A stretch of 64,000 bases of DNA, taken from positions 682,001 to 746,000 of the forward strand of contig CAWDDF010000003.1 in NCBI GenBank assembly GCA_963801035.1. Direction: 5' to 3'. The notes under the pieces are model-generated. The model was not told where the DNA came from. It saw only the letters and a program-made list of their open reading frames with translations, and did not search any database. Origin of the DNA: JACCZX01 sp963801035. Its GTDB lineage: Bacteria > Pseudomonadota > Gammaproteobacteria > Burkholderiales > Burkholderiaceae_F. The translations under genes and the position numbers were made by a program. How positions within the stretch are numbered: the stretch's first letter is position 1; every line of letters starts with the position of its first letter. Below, piece after piece: positions 53,298-62,481 of this stretch.

Positions 53298-54263
53298 TCA
53301 CGAGTCGAGCTGAATGTTTCGATCGCGGGCCAGTTTTGTCCAGCGCGCAACTTCACTGCGGATGTACTCGCCGAATTTTTCCGCTGTCATGGGCATCGGC
53401 TCGACCGCCTCGGCCGCGAGCCGTTCGCTCAGGTCGGGAGCTTTCAGTACAGATTCCAGCGAAGCGTTTAGCTGATTGACCACGGGCACCGGTATGCCCG
53501 CGGGGCCCACGACGCCATACCACTGCAACGCATCGAATCCTTTGAATCCGGACTCGATCATCGTGGGTATGTCTTTCAGCAACGGGTGGCGCGCGTTGCC
53601 GGTTACCGCAAGGGGTCGCACCCGACCGGAGCGGATGTGAGGCATCGCAGCGGCAAGACCCGGAAACATCGCTTGCGTCTGGCCGCCGATCAAATCGGTG
53701 AACGCGGGTGCGATGCCGCGATACGGAATGTGCACCATGAAGCTCGCGACTTGTTGCTTGAATAACTCCATCGTCAGATGCGTCAACGAACCGGCGCCGG
53801 CCGAACCGTAGTTCAGCTTGCCAGGATTCTTTTTCAAATACTCGATCAACTCGCTCAGGGTCGTTGGTGCGAGCGTCGAATTCACCACGAGCACGTTCGG
53901 GGTACCGCCAATCATGCCGATCGGCGTGAAGTCCTTGACCGGGTCATACGGCACCTTGCGTGTCGCGGGCGCGGTGCCGTGCGTGGCAACGTAACCCTGC
54001 ATCAGCGTATAGCCGTCCGGCGTAGCTTTGGCCGTCGTCTGGCACGCGATCACGCCACCACCGCCTCCCTGGTTGTCGACCACGAATGTGCCATTGAGCG
54101 CCCTGCTCCATCGTTCTGTGACGGTGCGCGCAACGAAATCGCTTCCGCCGCCGGCCACGACTGGAACGATGTAGCGAATCGGGCGCGCCGGATAGGTCTG
54201 CGCGAATAGGCCGGGGTTGATACAAAGCAGGGGTGTTGCCAGCAATAAGTCGCGTCGTCTCAT
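53298..54263 (-). CDS. Bug-family TTT solute receptor
   Basis: A 321-residue periplasmic receptor, intact. Signal peptide RRRDLLLATPLLCINPGLFAQ is followed by YPARPIRYIVPVVAGGGSDF, DNQGGGGGVIACQTTAKATPDG, VPYDPVKDFTPIGM and IPYRGIAPAFTDLIGG. ATG 54263 is four bases from GGGAGG; the ATG just upstream is too close. Its stop is 21 bases before the MmgE gene, so it supplies ligand recognition for that cassette; the TctAB channel must be encoded elsewhere or the receptor may serve in sensing. Confidence 0.92.
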   Translation of the reverse strand: MRRRDLLLATPLLCINPGLFAQTYPARPIRYIVPVVAGGGSDFVARTVTERWSRALNGTFVVDNQGGGGGVIACQTTAKATPDGYTLMQGYVATHGTAPATRKVPYDPVKDFTPIGMIGGTPNVLVVNSTLAPTTLSELIEYLKKNPGKLNYGSAGAGSLTHLTMELFKQQVASFMVHIPYRGIAPAFTDLIGGQTQAMFPGLAAAMPHIRSGRVRPLAVTGNARHPLLKDIPTMIESGFKGFDALQWYGVVGPAGIPVPVVNQLNASLESVLKAPDLSERLAAEAVEPMPMTAEKFGEYIRSEVARWTKLARDRNIQLDS

Positions 54264-54300
54264 CATGCCTCCCACACACACTTCAATAATCGCACGGTCG

Positions 54301-54720
54301 CTATTGTCCTATCAGGTGCAACATCACTTCACGTCGATGCGCACGAACTCTATGCTCGACCAGATAGATGCCCTGCCAGGTTCCAAGCGCGGGCTTGGCG
54401 GCGGCGACCGGAATCGATAGATGCGTTTGTGTCAGGGCAGCTCGAACATGCGCCGGCATGTCGTCAGCGCCTTCGGCGCGGTGCTCGAACAATGAATCGC
54501 CATCGGGCACAAGTCGCGCAAAGAATCGCTCTAGATCGCGCACAACTTCCGGATCAGCGTTTTCCTGGATCAGCAGGCTCGCTGACGTATGCCTGATAAA
54601 GACAGTCAATAACCCGTCGTCTATCGTGCAGCTACGCACCCAGCTCTGAATATCGCGCGTGATCTCGACGAAGGCGCGCCCGGGTGTGTGTATCTGCAAA
54701 TTGGTGTGAGCCTGCCGCAT
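54301..54720 (-). CDS. yjbQ: YjbQ/UPF0047 family protein
   Basis: A 139-residue cytosolic protein of the UPF0047 family, about the usual length. Conserved points: VRSCTIDDGLLTVFIRHTSAS, LLIQENADPEVVRDL with the acidic cluster, and the HRAEGADDMPAHVRA and LGTWQGIYLVEHR segments. E. coli YjbQ has weak thiamine-phosphate synthase activity, but a physiological role is not settled. It may be the first gene upstream of the Bug-MmgE run (37 bases apart). Confidence 0.9.
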   Translation of the reverse strand: MRQAHTNLQIHTPGRAFVEITRDIQSWVRSCTIDDGLLTVFIRHTSASLLIQENADPEVVRDLERFFARLVPDGDSLFEHRAEGADDMPAHVRAALTQTHLSIPVAAAKPALGTWQGIYLVEHRVRAHRREVMLHLIGQ

Positions 54721-54808
54721 TCTTGTGCAGAACGATCTCGTTGTTGGAATCTACACGGCGAGCGCTGACGTACGATGCGCTGCACGCTAACCACGTGCCG
54801 CCGTTGAC

Positions 54809-56188
54809 ATGAAGCCCAACTTTCTCCTCATTCTTATCGACGATCTACGCTACGACGAGTTTGGCGCCGGCGGCCACCCGTACATGCAGACGCCGCATAT
54901 CGATCGGCTCGCCCGCGAAGGTGCGATCTTCGAGCGTGCATTTCACACGACGCCGATCTGTTCGCCCAATCGTGCTTCGATCGTCAGTGGGCAGTACGCC
55001 AGCCGGCACGGCATCATCGACAACGTTGCGCGCGACGCGATGAGCCATCGGTTGCCCAACTACCACCTCGAGCTGCAACGGCTTGGGTACGAGACTGCGC
55101 ATATCGGCAAGTGGCACATGGGCAACGACGGCATGCCGCGACCCGGATACGACACGTGGGTCAGCTATGACGGGCACGGGAAGCTGAACGACCCGCGGCT
55201 GAATCATGACGGCAAATACGTGCAGCACAGCGGCTACATCACCGACATCATGAACGGCCTGGCCGTCGATTTTCTGAAGCGCAAACGCAAGAAGCCGTTT
55301 TCGCTTTTCTTCGCCCACAAGGCGGTGCACCCGGATGCGGAGCAAGCGGCCGACGGCACGCTTCGCATCTCGGCACAAGGCGGTTACGTGGTCGCCGATC
55401 GACACAAGGATCTCTATCGCAACGCCATGTTCCCGCGCACACCAAACATGTTGCCGCCGTCCGAGGTCATCAAGAGCAAGCCGGCATGGACCGAGAGCTT
55501 CGCGATGAAGTCGGGCGACACATCGCAAGCGATTCTCTCGGCATTGCAGTCAGGCGAGCAGGAAGAAATTCGCCTGCGGGCACGGATGATGGCGGCGGTC
55601 GACGAAGGCGTCGGCGCAATCATCGATGTGCTGCAGCAAACCGGGGAGCTCGACAATACGTTCATCGTTTTCTTCAGCGACAACGGCTTCTTCTTTGGCG
55701 AGCACGCCCTCGGGCCCGAACGCCGCTTCGCCTACGAAGAGGGCATCCGCTCGCCGTTCGTCATTCGCTACCCGCGCAAAATCAAGGCGGGTTCACGCCG
55801 ACGCGAACTCGTCATTTGCCAAGACCTGGCGCCGACATTGATCGAACTGGCTGGAGGTCGACCAGGCTCGCAGATCCAAGGGCGATCGCTACTGCCATTG
55901 TTTGCCGCGCGCCGCGCGGCGTGGCGCAAGTCGATATTGATCGAATACTGGGCCGAGCAAGCGATGCCGTGGCTAGTGGGTATGACCTACAAGGCAATAC
56001 GCACCGACCGGTACAAATACATTCACTGGGTCAACCGCGGCAAGGCGGGTGAGCTCGATGAACTCTACGATCTCGAGCGCGACCCGTTCGAGCTCAACAA
56101 TCTAAATCGCAGCCGCAAGCTCGCGCCGGTACGCGAGAAACTGAGGCGCGACCTGAAGCAGCTTGTTGCGGCAGCCGTCGGGCTATAG
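54809..56188 (+). CDS. Type I sulfatase (arylsulfatase family)
   Basis: A 459-residue alkaline-phosphatase-superfamily sulfatase. LLILIDDLRYDEFG holds the Ca2+-binding Asp pair; TTPICSPNRASIVSG carries the CxPxR motif, in which the Cys becomes formylglycine. HIGKWHMGNDGMPR gives the conserved Lys/His, and VFFSDNGFFFGEH the second metal Asp/Asn. No signal peptide, so it is cytoplasmic or the ester is imported. It hydrolyses a sulfate ester; substrate unknown. No maturase gene is adjacent. It is divergent from yjbQ. The 190 bases after it hold no supported gene. Confidence 0.92.
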   Translation: MKPNFLLILIDDLRYDEFGAGGHPYMQTPHIDRLAREGAIFERAFHTTPICSPNRASIVSGQYASRHGIIDNVARDAMSHRLPNYHLELQRLGYETAHIGKWHMGNDGMPRPGYDTWVSYDGHGKLNDPRLNHDGKYVQHSGYITDIMNGLAVDFLKRKRKKPFSLFFAHKAVHPDAEQAADGTLRISAQGGYVVADRHKDLYRNAMFPRTPNMLPPSEVIKSKPAWTESFAMKSGDTSQAILSALQSGEQEEIRLRARMMAAVDEGVGAIIDVLQQTGELDNTFIVFFSDNGFFFGEHALGPERRFAYEEGIRSPFVIRYPRKIKAGSRRRELVICQDLAPTLIELAGGRPGSQIQGRSLLPLFAARRAAWRKSILIEYWAEQAMPWLVGMTYKAIRTDRYKYIHWVNRGKAGELDELYDLERDPFELNNLNRSRKLAPVREKLRRDLKQLVAAAVGL

Positions 56189-56378
56189 ATCCGACGTGGC
56201 TAGGTTGCATCAACGGCAATCTCTACCGCACATGACCGCTATCGACCGTTGCGGACCCTCCGCCGCGAATTAGTGCGTCCCTTTCCGAACAAACTGGCCG
56301 CTTTTTTTATGCGGACAAGAGCTGTACAGCAGTTGAGTACCACGGGGTGAAGTGGATGAGCGCAGGTAGACTCATCGC

Positions 56379-59236
56379 ATGACCGCAGCCTCATCGCCCC
56401 ATGGGGTCACATCGGCCGGCCGCGACATGAGTGCGATCAAGGCCTTGCTGTTGACGGACGTCGTAGACAGCACGCAACTGGCCCAGAAGATAGGCGACAG
56501 CGCGATGGCCGAGATCTGGGCCACGCACGACCGAATCGCGCGCGCGTTGCTCGCGCCCTGGCACGGGCGCGAGATCGACAAGACAGACGGCATGCTGCTC
56601 TTGTTCGACAACTGCGCAGACGCCGTCGGCTACGCAATGGCGTACCACGCTGCCCTCGCGACGATGCCAAGCCCGATTGCGGCGCGCGCAGGCCTGCACG
56701 TCGGACCGGTGATGCTGCGAGACAACGCGCCCGACGACATAGCGCGCGGTGCGAAGCCGCTCGAGGTCGAAGGAATCGCCAAGCCATCGCGGCCAGGGTG
56801 ATGGCGCTCGCGCGCGGGGGCCAGACGCTGCTATCGGCGCCCGCTCGCGAAGCGCTCGGCACGTGCGAACACAAGCTGGTGTCACACGGACACTGGCGCA
56901 TCAAGGGCGTGTCCGATCCGATCGAGCTGTTCGAGGTCGCTGGAGCCGACGCCCAGTTCGTGGCACCCGCTGACGGCGACAAGGCGCATCGCGTCGTCTG
57001 GATGGGCGACTGGTGGCTGCCGGTCAACGAAATCCCGAACAACCTGCCTTTTCAGGCAACGTCGTTTATTGGCCGCGAGCGCGAGCTCGAGGAAGTCAAG
57101 AGCTTGCTCAAGACTGCGCGTCTGCTGACATTGGTCGGCATGGGCGGGTTGGGCAAAACGCGCCTATCGCTGCAGATCGCCGCGCAGCAGATCCACGATT
57201 TTCCCGATGGCGTTTGGTTTCTTGACCTCGCGCCGATCAGCGACCCTACGCTGATCGTCAGCGCGGCGGCGCAAGTGCTTGGCGTGCGTGAAGAGCCTGA
57301 TCGGCCGTTACTGCAGACGGTGTGCGCGCATCTCCGAAACCGTCGCGCCCTCCTGATCCTCGATAACTGCGAGCAAGTGGTCGCGGCGGCCGCGCAGATG
57401 GCGAGCGCCCTTATCAAGATGGCTCCGCATGTCCGCATCCTGGCATCAAGCCGCGAGCCGCTGCGCGCGCCAGGCGAGCACTGCTATCTGCTGTTGCCGC
57501 TGCCGGTTCCGGCGCGGGGCGACGGCCTCGATACGATGTTGCGATTTACAGCCGTGCGGCTGTTCGTTGCACGCGCGCAGCAGCACAAGCCCGCGTTCGA
57601 GCTCACCAAGCGCGAAGCCAAGGCGGTGGCGGAACTGGTGGCGCGGCTGGAGGGCATTCCGCTGGCGATCGAGCTTGCCGCCGCGCGTATCCGCGCCCTC
57701 TCTGTCGCTGAGATCAATGCCCGCCTGCAGGACCGCTACAAGCTGCTGACAGGCGGCTCGCGCGTCCTGCAGCAACGGCAGCAAACCTTGCGCGCGCTGG
57801 TCGACTGGTCGTACGAGCTGCTCACGTCCGAAGAGCAGATCGTGCTCGACCGGCTCGGCGTGTTCGTCGGCGGCTTCGATCTCGACGCCGCCGAGGTGGT
57901 GTGTGGCATGGAGCCGATTGCGGGCGAGGACGTGCTCGACCTGCTGCAATCGCTGATCGAGAAGTCGCTCGTGATGCTCGAGGAACGCGACGAGGGCGCG
58001 CGATACCTGATGCTCGAGACCATTCGCGAGTACGCGCGTGAGAAGCTGTCACTGCGCGGCGACGCCGCGGCGGTCGGTGCGCGCCACTGCGACCACTATT
58101 TCGCGTTGGCCAAGGCGGCAAGGGACGGGCTGCAGGGACCCCAGCAAGCAGACTGGCTGTGGCGGCTCGAGGTCGAGCTCGACAACATCCGCAGCGCCAT
58201 CGCCCTCTCACTTGCGGAGCGCGTCGACCCGTTCATCGCCGTCAAGTTCGCGGTCGCGCTGCAGGGCTTCTGGAAGCTGCGCGGCTACTCGAGCGAAGGC
58301 CGCAAGCTCGTGCAGGCCGCGTTGGCGCTTCCGGCGATCCAGGCGTCGCCGGTCGACCAAGGCTGGTCGCTCTACGTCGGCGCGGTGCTAGCCGAAAGCC
58401 AGAGCGATCATGCCGAGGCGCGCAGGATGCTTGAGACGTGCCTCGAGCTGCGCAGGGCGATGGGCAACGAGGTCGACATTGCGGCCACACTCTCGACGCT
58501 CTCGCTGGCGCGCCTCCAGGCGGGCGATGCCGTCGAGGCCGCTGCAAGCGAGAGCGAGGCCCTGCAGATGTTTAGGCGGCTCGGAGACCGCATTGGCGAA
58601 GCGATCGGCCTCTTGCATCTGGGCCAGATCTGGCTGCACCGGGGCGACGACGTGACGGCCCGTTCGCACCTGGAGCAGTGCCTAGCGGTCGCCCGCGAGA
58701 TCCGTCACCAGGAGCTCGAGGGGGAGTGCGAGCTGATGCTCGGCGAAGTCGCGCTCGAGACGGGCGATGCGGCCCAGGCATGCCTGCGGTTCAAGCGCTC
58801 CCTGACGGTGTGTCGCGAAGCCGGCGACAAACGCGGCGAGGCGAACGCGCTGCGCTGGCTCGCGCGGGTCGACCTGCAGTCTGGCGACCTCGAGTCGGCG
58901 CGGGCGCGGCTGTCCGATGCCTTGCGCGCCTTCCGAGCCTTCGAGATGCGCGAGGAGTTGCTCGGTTGCCTCGAAGACCACGCCGAGCTCGCCGAGGCGG
59001 AGAGCAAGCGCGAGGTCGCTGTCGGATTGGCGGCCGCGGTCGCCCAGTCGCGCGATCGGCTCGGCTTGACCCGTTCGCCCCGCGGCGAGCGGCGCTGGCA
59101 GGCGCTCGTCGGTCGACTGCGGCGGGCGATGGACGAAGGGCTGTTCGACAGTGCGTGGAACGACGCGCAGCAATGGCGGATCGATGAAGCGATCGGCCAG
59201 GCACTCTCCGCGCGCCTCGAGCGCGCCACCGCCTAG
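56379..59236 (+). CDS. Cyclase-like / STAND ATPase / TPR regulator (one frameshift)
   Basis: About 952 residues after correction. Residues 1-190 resemble a class III nucleotide cyclase (LLLTDVVDSTQLAQKIG, then DKTDGMLLLFDNCADAVGYA with the second metal Asp). Next is an NB-ARC-like STAND NTPase: LVGMGGLGKTRLSLQIA (Walker A), ALLILDNCEQV (Walker B), ILASSREPLR, and EGIPLAIELAAARI. The last ~400 residues are TPR-like helical repeats. Near 56783 one base is missing; adding it joins GIAK to AIAARVMALARGGQTLL. Such proteins are signalling regulators; whether the cyclase part is active is unclear, and no DNA-binding domain is visible. It is alone on its strand. Confidence 0.85.
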
Positions 59237-59260
59237 TCGGGCGAGTACGCCTAAAGAACT

Positions 59261-59292
59261 CCCGCGAGAGCGCGGGTCGCCGTCGACCCGCG
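59261..59292. terminator. Two competing hairpins between convergent genes
   Basis: CCCGCG-AGAG-CGCGGG (59261-59276) and CGCGGGTCG-CCGT-CGACCCGCG (59271-59292) share the CGCGGG arm, so only one can form at a time. The site lies between the convergent ATPase and PEP-CTERM genes and probably ends transcription from both sides; no long T run is present. Confidence 0.5.
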
Positions 59293-59304
59293 TATCAGGT
59301 GCCG

Positions 59305-59958
59305 CTAGCGGCGACGCCGGCGAGCGACGATACCGATGGCGCCGAGGCCGGCGAGCATCAGCAGGTACGTCTCAGGCTCGGGAACGGCGGTCGTGAACGT
59401 GCCGACGGCGGGGTTTGCCGACATTCCGCAGACGGCGCCGTTGACGGGCACGGTAGCGCAGAAGGGCGACGTCTCCCGCGGATTGGCATAAATCAGCTGC
59501 GCCAGGTTGCCACCGAACAGGATCAGGCTAAATCCAAAGTCGCCACCTCCGGCGATATCCAGTTCTGAGATGAAGAAGTTGAAGAAGCCGGTGTCGATCC
59601 CGGCCAAGTGGCCGCCGGCGATGTTGATGCCGTTGACGATGACATTCGGATCGAGCGCGTAGGAGTTGAGGATCGTGGCGGGGTTGGCGACGTTGTAGAA
59701 GCTCACTTCGGCGCTAAGGACGTCAAAGCCCGCGCACGGGCCGCTGATCGGAATGTTGGTGCCGTTGCCGATGGCGAGGCACGCGTCCGGCACGTCGAAG
59801 ACCGCTGACGCCTCCCAGCCGAGCTGAGGGAAGATTCCACCGTACGCGGGATCATATTTCCCGACGTAGGTCACGGCTCGTGCCGATCCGGCCGTGCCAA
59901 GCGCGGCCGCGCTCACCAACAACACGGAGAGAAAAAATCTAACGCGCATCATCGACAT
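59305..59958 (-). CDS. PEP-CTERM sorting-domain protein
   Basis: A 217-residue secreted protein. The signal peptide (FFLSVLLVSAAALGTAGSARA) is followed by a beta-rich body with few charged residues and two or three Cys pairs. The C-terminus is a classical PEP-CTERM signal: AVPEPETYLLMLAGLGAIGIV then ARRRRR. Exosortase-type enzymes process this tail, so an EpsH/XrtA-like gene is expected elsewhere. The body matches no family I know. ATG 59958 has a GAGG ribosome site. Exopolysaccharide-linked surface function is the usual context. Confidence 0.87.
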   Translation of the reverse strand: MSMMRVRFFLSVLLVSAAALGTAGSARAVTYVGKYDPAYGGIFPQLGWEASAVFDVPDACLAIGNGTNIPISGPCAGFDVLSAEVSFYNVANPATILNSYALDPNVIVNGINIAGGHLAGIDTGFFNFFISELDIAGGGDFGFSLILFGGNLAQLIYANPRETSPFCATVPVNGAVCGMSANPAVGTFTTAVPEPETYLLMLAGLGAIGIVARRRRR

Positions 59959-60107
59959 GTCGCAACCTCGCCCTGTTCTGTTTATTGGTCCAGCGAAAGC
60001 GCCTCGCGTGGTGCGTCAAGACAACGCGAATCGAAATCAATTGGCTACCAAACATTCTAGACCTGAAGCGCGCGCTCGCCACCCGACTTTGCGGAACTCA
60101 TCTAACG

Positions 60108-60515
60108 CTAGCGTGAGTTACGCCGCGCCGGCTCGGACCTGTTTAGGGCGACAGCGGCGCGTATGAGCGTCTTGAAAGATTGCTGGTGTATGTAATCACC
60201 CTCATGCAAATCAATGGCGCGCCTGGTGTTGCCTTCTAGACTCGAGTTAAACAGTCCTGAAGAGTCCTTCAACGAAGCTCCCTTGGCGAACGTCAGCTTC
60301 ACCGCACTCTTGTACGTCTCGCCGGTGCAGATGATTCCATCGTGAGACCAAACCGGAACACTCCACTTCCACTCCTCGACCACATCGGGATCGGCCTGTT
60401 TGATCAGAGCGCGGATCTGGACCAGCATCTTTCCTCGCCAATCGCCGAGTTCCTTAATCCTTGCGTCGATCCGCTGAGAAGGTGATTCGCCCTGAGTCGC
60501 CGCGGTCTTCTTCAT
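60108..60515 (-). CDS. DUF1801 protein
   Basis: A 135-residue cytosolic protein of the DUF1801 fold (YdhG-like). Matching segments are IKELGDWRGKMLVQIRALI, VVEEWKWSVPVWSHDGIICT and VKLTFAKGASLKDSSGLF, ending IRAAVALN. No enzyme activity is established for the family. It has no basic tail, unlike the other DUF1801 protein at 24588-25298. It is 38 bases after the Bug receptor stop on the same strand, probably co-transcribed. Confidence 0.87.
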   Translation of the reverse strand: MKKTAATQGESPSQRIDARIKELGDWRGKMLVQIRALIKQADPDVVEEWKWSVPVWSHDGIICTGETYKSAVKLTFAKGASLKDSSGLFNSSLEGNTRRAIDLHEGDYIHQQSFKTLIRAAVALNRSEPARRNSR

Positions 60516-60553
60516 TACTTCCGCTTGCTCGGTAACTTTTCTACGCCAAACAG

Positions 60554-61537
60554 TTAGTCTGCCTTCGCCCCGGACGCCTTGACGATCGGTACCCAGCGCA
60601 CCAGATCATCGGCAATCAGTTTTGCGAATGCTGCCGGCGTAAGCGGTGGCGATAGGTCGAAGCCCTGCGGGCCCAACCGTTCCTTTGCCTCGGCGCTCGT
60701 GAAAATCCGGTTCAGTTCGGTATTGAGACGACTCACGATTTCAGGCGGAGTGCCGGCGGGCGCGACGAACCCGAACCAGGTGTTGACCTCGTATCCCTTC
60801 ACGCCCTGCTCGTCGAGCGTCGGTACGTTCGGCAACAGTGGCGAGCGCGCAAGGCTGGTCACGCCGAGCGCTTTCACCTTGCCATCCTTGATCTGACTGA
60901 TGACTGTCGGCGTGTTAAAGAATCCCATCGTCACCTCATTTGCCATCACCGCAAGCACGCCCTGTGGAGCGCCCTTGTACGGAACGTGCACGAGTTCGGT
61001 TCCGGTCACGCGTCCGAACAGAACACCGGACAGATGGTGGCTGGTGCCCGCGCCTCCGGATGAGAACGTCGATTCGCCCGGCTTTGCCTTGGCGACGGCA
61101 ATCACGTCGGCGGGTGCACTTGCTTTATTGGTCGGGTGCACGATCATCACGTTCGAGACGCCCCCGAGCAGCGCGATTGGAGCAAAGTCCTTTAGCGAGT
61201 CGTAGCCCGGCTTCGCGTAAATGCCCTGATTGAATACGAGCGTGCCTTGCGACGCGAAGCCAATCGTGTAACCGTCGGGCGCAGCACGTGCGAGCTCGGC
61301 CATTGCGATCGTGCCACCTGCGCCGGTTTTGTTTTCGACGACGACGCTCTGACCGAGCGCTTTGCTGAGCTCGTTCGCGGTGAAGCGTGATGCGATGTCA
61401 GCCGTGCTTCCGGCCGCCAGCGGCACGATCAATCTGATCGGTTTCGAGGGATAGGCTTGAGCCGCGGCCGCACCACTCACCGACGCGAAGGTGATCGCCA
61501 TCGCGCCACGAAATAACCGACTTAGCATGTTCGACAT
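60554..61537 (-). CDS. Bug-family TTT solute receptor
   Basis: A 327-residue periplasmic receptor with signal peptide (AMAITFASVSGAAAAQA) and the Bug landmarks YPSKPIRLIVPLAAGSTADI, VVENKTGAGGTIAMAEL, FNQGIYAKPGYDSLKDFAPI and HVPYKGAPQGVLAV. It is a third such receptor in the window and again without a transporter partner nearby. ATG 61537 has GGAG four bases upstream. The PQ-loop protein gene starts 34 bases upstream on the same strand. Confidence 0.92.
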   Translation of the reverse strand: MSNMLSRLFRGAMAITFASVSGAAAAQAYPSKPIRLIVPLAAGSTADIASRFTANELSKALGQSVVVENKTGAGGTIAMAELARAAPDGYTIGFASQGTLVFNQGIYAKPGYDSLKDFAPIALLGGVSNVMIVHPTNKASAPADVIAVAKAKPGESTFSSGGAGTSHHLSGVLFGRVTGTELVHVPYKGAPQGVLAVMANEVTMGFFNTPTVISQIKDGKVKALGVTSLARSPLLPNVPTLDEQGVKGYEVNTWFGFVAPAGTPPEIVSRLNTELNRIFTSAEAKERLGPQGFDLSPPLTPAAFAKLIADDLVRWVPIVKASGAKAD

Positions 61538-61571
61538 AATCTCCGCGCGTTCGCCAAAGTTCGCGAACATC

Positions 61572-61892
61572 TTACCGCTGGGTCATCAGCACTAACCGAC
61601 TCCTTGCGAAGACAAATCTCTTGTGCGCCGTCAGTGCCACGATCGCGCACGAACCGAGCGTATTGCCAAGCATCATCACAGCAAGCAAGGGATCGTTGAC
61701 CACGAGGCCGCAATAGACGGTGGTCACAGCGTGACTGAATGTCCAGAATGTCCAGGTCGATAGCGAAATCGCGCAGGCACCCAACGGGTCACGCATCACT
61801 GCGAGCATCTGCGGCACGTAGAACAGCAGCCGCACCACGTTGCAGCCCGCGTAGATCGCGGTGATCGAATGCAACCACATTTCCTGTGTCAT
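61572..61892 (-). CDS. Small PQ-loop/SemiSWEET-like membrane protein
   Basis: A 106-residue protein with three hydrophobic spans. The first ends in VVRLLFYVPQMLAVMRD, a PQ-loop-like motif, followed by ISLSTWTFWTFSHAVTTVY. Size and three-helix layout fit SemiSWEET-type half transporters, which dimerise to move sugars or other small solutes. I cannot name a substrate. It is between a Lipoprotein_15 gene and a Bug receptor on the same strand. Confidence 0.72.
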   Translation of the reverse strand: MTQEMWLHSITAIYAGCNVVRLLFYVPQMLAVMRDPLGACAISLSTWTFWTFSHAVTTVYCGLVVNDPLLAVMMLGNTLGSCAIVALTAHKRFVFARSRLVLMTQR

Positions 61893-61963
61893 CGGCGAGC
61901 TCCCGCAAGGTTCGCTGTTGACGTCGCTGAGCGAGTCCGGCCACCTGGGGCCGAACCGATTCG

Positions 61964-62389
61964 TCAGTTGTAGTTGTAGCCCGCGCTGTAGCTGGTATCA
62001 GGTACCGCGGATGTCTTCTTCGACTTCTTCGACTCGCTGCGAAGTACGTGCCATACGCCACCCTGATTGTCGCCATTGGCATCGCCCGCTTTTGCATCTC
62101 CCGCGAAGAAGTACAGCGGCATGCCCTTGAATGCCCATTGCGACGAACCGTCGTCGCGCTTGACGATCGAAAAATCGCCGGTCGCCAGCGCAGCGTTCGC
62201 GACTGCGAACGGAGGCCACGCCGTAGCGCATCCGCCGTTGCAATTGCTCTTACCTGCCGCATCCTTGTCGAAGATGTACAGCGTCTTGCCGTCTTTGCTC
62301 GCCAGCAAGCCTTCGTTGATTTGCGTCGGGTTGGCGTGGACGGCCAGAGTAACGACCGCAATCGCGGCGAACGTCATTGTGCGTTTCAT
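61964..62389 (-). CDS. Secreted repeat protein, Lipoprotein_15 (COG4315) family
   Basis: A 141-residue exported protein. Signal peptide (MTFAAIAVVTLAVHA, cleavage about residue 19) and one pair of PF03640-type repeats: GLLASKDGKTLYIFDKDAAG with NCNGGCATAWPPF, then GSSQWAFKGMPLYFFAGDA with DNQGGVWHV. The family occurs in envelopes and has no known reaction. ATG 62389 has GAGGAAA seven bases upstream. It lies 92 bases after the anti-sigma gene, on the same strand, and may be a target of that regulatory pair. Confidence 0.85.
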   Translation of the reverse strand: MKRTMTFAAIAVVTLAVHANPTQINEGLLASKDGKTLYIFDKDAAGKSNCNGGCATAWPPFAVANAALATGDFSIVKRDDGSSQWAFKGMPLYFFAGDAKAGDANGDNQGGVWHVLRSESKKSKKTSAVPDTSYSAGYNYN

Positions 62390-62481
62390 CGGATTTCCTC
62401 TGCGATGTAGTGGCACTCGTCGAGCACCTTTCCCACATACGCAACGGACGGCAAACCGGATGCAGCTCGCGCCGGATTTTT

